Of a DNA stretch of 64,000 nucleotides, positions 62,274 to 64,000 are shown one piece after another; position 1 is the stretch's first letter, and the number at the start of each line of letters is the position of its first letter. The DNA is from Echinometra lucunter (Eukaryota > Echinodermata > Echinoidea > Camarodonta > Echinometridae), in the NCBI GenBank assembly GCA_029962745.1, contig CM057156.1:26126421-26190420 (forward strand), read 5' to 3'. The notes below the pieces were generated by a model. That model was not told where the DNA came from. It saw nothing but the letters and a program-made list of their open reading frames with translations, and did no database searches. The translations under genes and the position numbers were made by a program.

Positions 62274-62356
62274 ACAAGCACCAAAGTAGGAATCGAACCG
62301 AGGACCTTTCGTATGCTTCCCACTGGGGTTCATGTGCAAAAAGGTATTGGCCTATA
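62274..62356 (-). mobile_element. tRNA-like fragment with a B-box (possible SINE remnant)
   Basis: On the minus strand GGTTCGATTCC (62299-62289) is an exact RNA polymerase III B-box. Upstream GGCCAATACC is only a weak A-box, and the T-stem does not pair properly, so this is not a functional tRNA gene. A decayed tRNA-derived SINE or tRNA pseudogene is the likeliest reading. Confidence 0.3.
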
Positions 62357-62394
62357 GACCTCAGTCTGGATCTACATTGCTAACCTATTTGAAA

Positions 62395-62767
62395 ACAATT
62401 ATGTTTACGTGATCGAAAGATCACTATCTCGCTATCCTCCATATCTTCCGAGCTTTCAAATGAATCAAAACGGGATCACAGCTATTTGCATTCGAACGAA
62501 TTTTGTTCTTTTGTTTTTTTGTTTGTTTGTTTCTATGGAATAAACTCGTTGGATCCAGACACGTAAACAATTGTGTTTACGTGATGGTAGACTCGCTATC
62601 CTCTATAGGCCTAGTACTAGTATCTTCTGAGCTTTCAAATTAATTAAAACGTTATCATAGCTATGTTTACAGAGTTCTTTGCATTCGAACGAATGTTCCG
62701 TTCTTTTGTTTGTGTGTCTGTTTTGTTTTTTTCTGGAAGAGAATCTCTGGATCTAGACACGAGAACA
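62395..62767. repeat. Diverged tandem duplication (units of about 172 and 200 bp)
   Basis: Unit 1 (62395-62566) and unit 2 (62567-62767) share ordered words: ACAATTATGTTTACGTGAT / ACAATTGTGTTTACGTGAT, CTCGCTATCCTC, GAGCTTTCAAAT, TTTGCATTCGAACGAAT, GTTCTTTTGTTT and GGATCCAGACAC / GGATCTAGACAC. Unit 2 carries short insertions. It is not coding. Confidence 0.85.
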
Positions 62768-62935
62768 GGAGCAAAGGAATGATAGGTTTATTCGTCTAAA
62801 AGAAATTCAAACTTTTGTTTGATGTTTTCGATAGTTTGTGAACGGAAAATAAACTTGGAGAAAGAGATGATGGAGAGAAACACCGGCAGAGGACGGAAAA
62901 AGTTCAGAGATAAATAAAGTGAGCGAGAGAGAGAA

Positions 62936-62938
<3 letters not shown>

Positions 62939-62966
<28 letters not shown>
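62939..62966. repeat. (GA)n microsatellite
   Basis: Short GA repeat within a purine-rich stretch. Confidence 0.9.
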
Positions 62967-62970
<4 letters not shown>

Positions 62971-63919
62971 TTCGTGTTTACAATATCAAGAAAGCATGCT
63001 TTCTGCTTGGTCAGAACATGGACCATGGTCAGAAATACGTCCATAGATATTTTTATACCCAACACCACTGATTCATGCCTACGTTGATGGACGTACCATG
63101 TACAGGGTGTATGCGGCTGAACATTTCAATTACATTTATCTCAACAGCCTTAAGGCGCCACAACATTGGGCTTTGTATTCTCTTTGCATTGTTCCCCCTT
63201 CTCTTTCTCTCTGTACTCATCGAGGCCTTTCTTTTCCTCACCAACTTTGTGGCTTAAACAGATTTCATAATATTCTATTGACATAGCGGTTGGCAAGAAA
63301 AGTAACGTTATTGTTCTCTCCCACGTCGTTGTACAGGGACTACTTAAACTAAATAACTGTCTCAACTTAATACCTGATAATAGAGAAAAAGGAACTTTGC
63401 TGAGAGATTTACGGGAGGACAATGGCTGCGACTATTGTCAAAAGAGCCACCCGCTCTCAGCACACAGAATAAGTATAATTAGGGGCTCCAAGTTCAAATG
63501 GAACTCCTTTGTTCACTCTATCCCCTTTCTCCCAAGCACAACCAATGCCTACAATGCTTGGATTAGAAGTTAATTTTGATGGAAATGATCGGCTTTGTTC
63601 AGTACTTTGACAGCTTGATTGTTATATTGTTCAGAAATAAGTCGGGGGGGGGGGGGGCGTGAGGTGGAAACTATACGGGCATGATGGGCGTGGCATACTC
63701 CCTGTCCAAACGTGAATATTATTTACGTATTTATCCAACTTTTGAGTTGTAATAAAGAATAAAAGAATAGAATATCATGATATAAAAGACACATTGACTT
63801 GCTTTTTCCATTTTTATAAAATGATATATTTTCGTATCGCGTTATCTTTACATTTATCATTTTGAAATAGCATAAACAATGGGTGATTTTTTTCCCCCTC
63901 ACATGGATTTTTTTTTCAG

Positions 63920-64000
63920 GAGAGAGTAACGTCTCCTGCCTCTCCACAATAGGTCACTCCTACTACGGTGAAGTCGAGACTCCACATGAATATCCTGTTT
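63920..64000 (+). CDS. Partial exon with a kringle-domain-like start (truncated by window end)
   Basis: A poly-T tract and CAG (63917-63919) form a strong acceptor. The frame starting with two bases (phase 1) stays open to the window end and encodes ESNVSCLSTIGHSYYGEVET and then PHEYPV, ending one base (T) into the next codon. C-x4-G-x2-Y-x-G matches the opening of kringle domains, and counting ten residues on places the next kringle Cys exactly at the cut codon, which begins with T as TGY would. Phase-1 introns before extracellular modules are typical of kringle exons. The other two frames hit stops early. The protein would be secreted or a membrane ectodomain; the gene identity is unknown. 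Confidence 0.5.

Larger units (their letters stand above)
57955..63919. other. Region upstream of RASL12 and intron or intergenic DNA of the next gene
   Basis: The 5' UTR and promoter of RASL12 should lie at the left end, but I cannot fix a transcription start; no convincing TATA/Inr pair or CpG-rich block stands out. The right end must contain an intron of the kringle-like gene. I recognised no other exon. Contents noted elsewhere: a 54-codon frame at 60859, a tRNA-like B-box near 62.29 kb, a tandem duplication at 62.4-62.77 kb and a GA repeat at 62.94 kb. The rest is unremarkable. Confidence 0.6.

Overview
This is eukaryotic, AT-leaning genomic DNA with sparse exons in a sea of introns, microsatellites and small inverted-repeat (foldback) elements. 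The exon/intron style, the frequent TACATGTA and TAGGCCTA palindromes, the many long poly-G/poly-C runs and foldback repeats ending in a TTTCATGAA-type motif fit a deuterostome marine invertebrate. My best guess is an echinoderm, probably a sea urchin; that is inference, not proof.

Only three protein-coding loci are supported. (1) Positions 512-1905 (+) are the 3'-terminal coding exon of a gene that looks like the large subunit of chromatin assembly factor 1 (CHAF1A/p150): a basic winged-helix-like C-terminal module, a Pro/Gln/Ser-rich linker and a PIP-box-like LISFF near the end. (2) A Ras-like GTPase of the RASL12 type runs on the minus strand through most of the window. Its five coding exons lie at 57837-57954, 48228-48285, 9003-9076, 8383-8573 and 7296-7635. 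The second intron is about 39 kb and the first about 9.6 kb. Together they give a protein of about 259 residues, but the exon 1/exon 2 junction is one nucleotide too long to keep frame. (3) At the right edge (63920-64000, +) a phase-1 exon starts with what looks like the first part of a kringle domain and is cut by the window end. The first two genes are tail to tail, with stop codons 5.4 kb apart.

Layout: 1-511 intron of the CHAF1A-like gene; 512-1905 its last coding exon; 1906-7295 3' UTR and intergenic DNA with a 0.7 kb terminal-inverted-repeat element and a foldback repeat; 7296-9076 the three 3' exons of RASL12; 9077-48227 the giant intron, holding a nested pair of inverted-repeat elements (25.5-26.4 kb), a GTGCAA-motif MITE (33.0-33.3 kb), an inverted second copy of the first MITE (44.9-45.3 kb), a SINE-like repeat (30.2 kb) and many microsatellites; 48228-48285 exon 2; 48286-57836 intron 1 with a 500-N assembly gap; 57837-57954 exon 1; 57955-63919 upstream/intergenic DNA with a 170-bp tandem duplication; 63920-64000 the kringle-like exon.

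Nearly all other open reading frames over 60 codons are microsatellite translations or chance frames. I found no rRNA, CRISPR array, convincing tRNA or transposase gene. I see no previously undescribed multi-gene system. The most notable items are the degenerate GTP-binding motifs and split architecture of RASL12, its frame discrepancy, the partial kringle exon and several foldback transposable elements, two of which are inverted copies within one intron.
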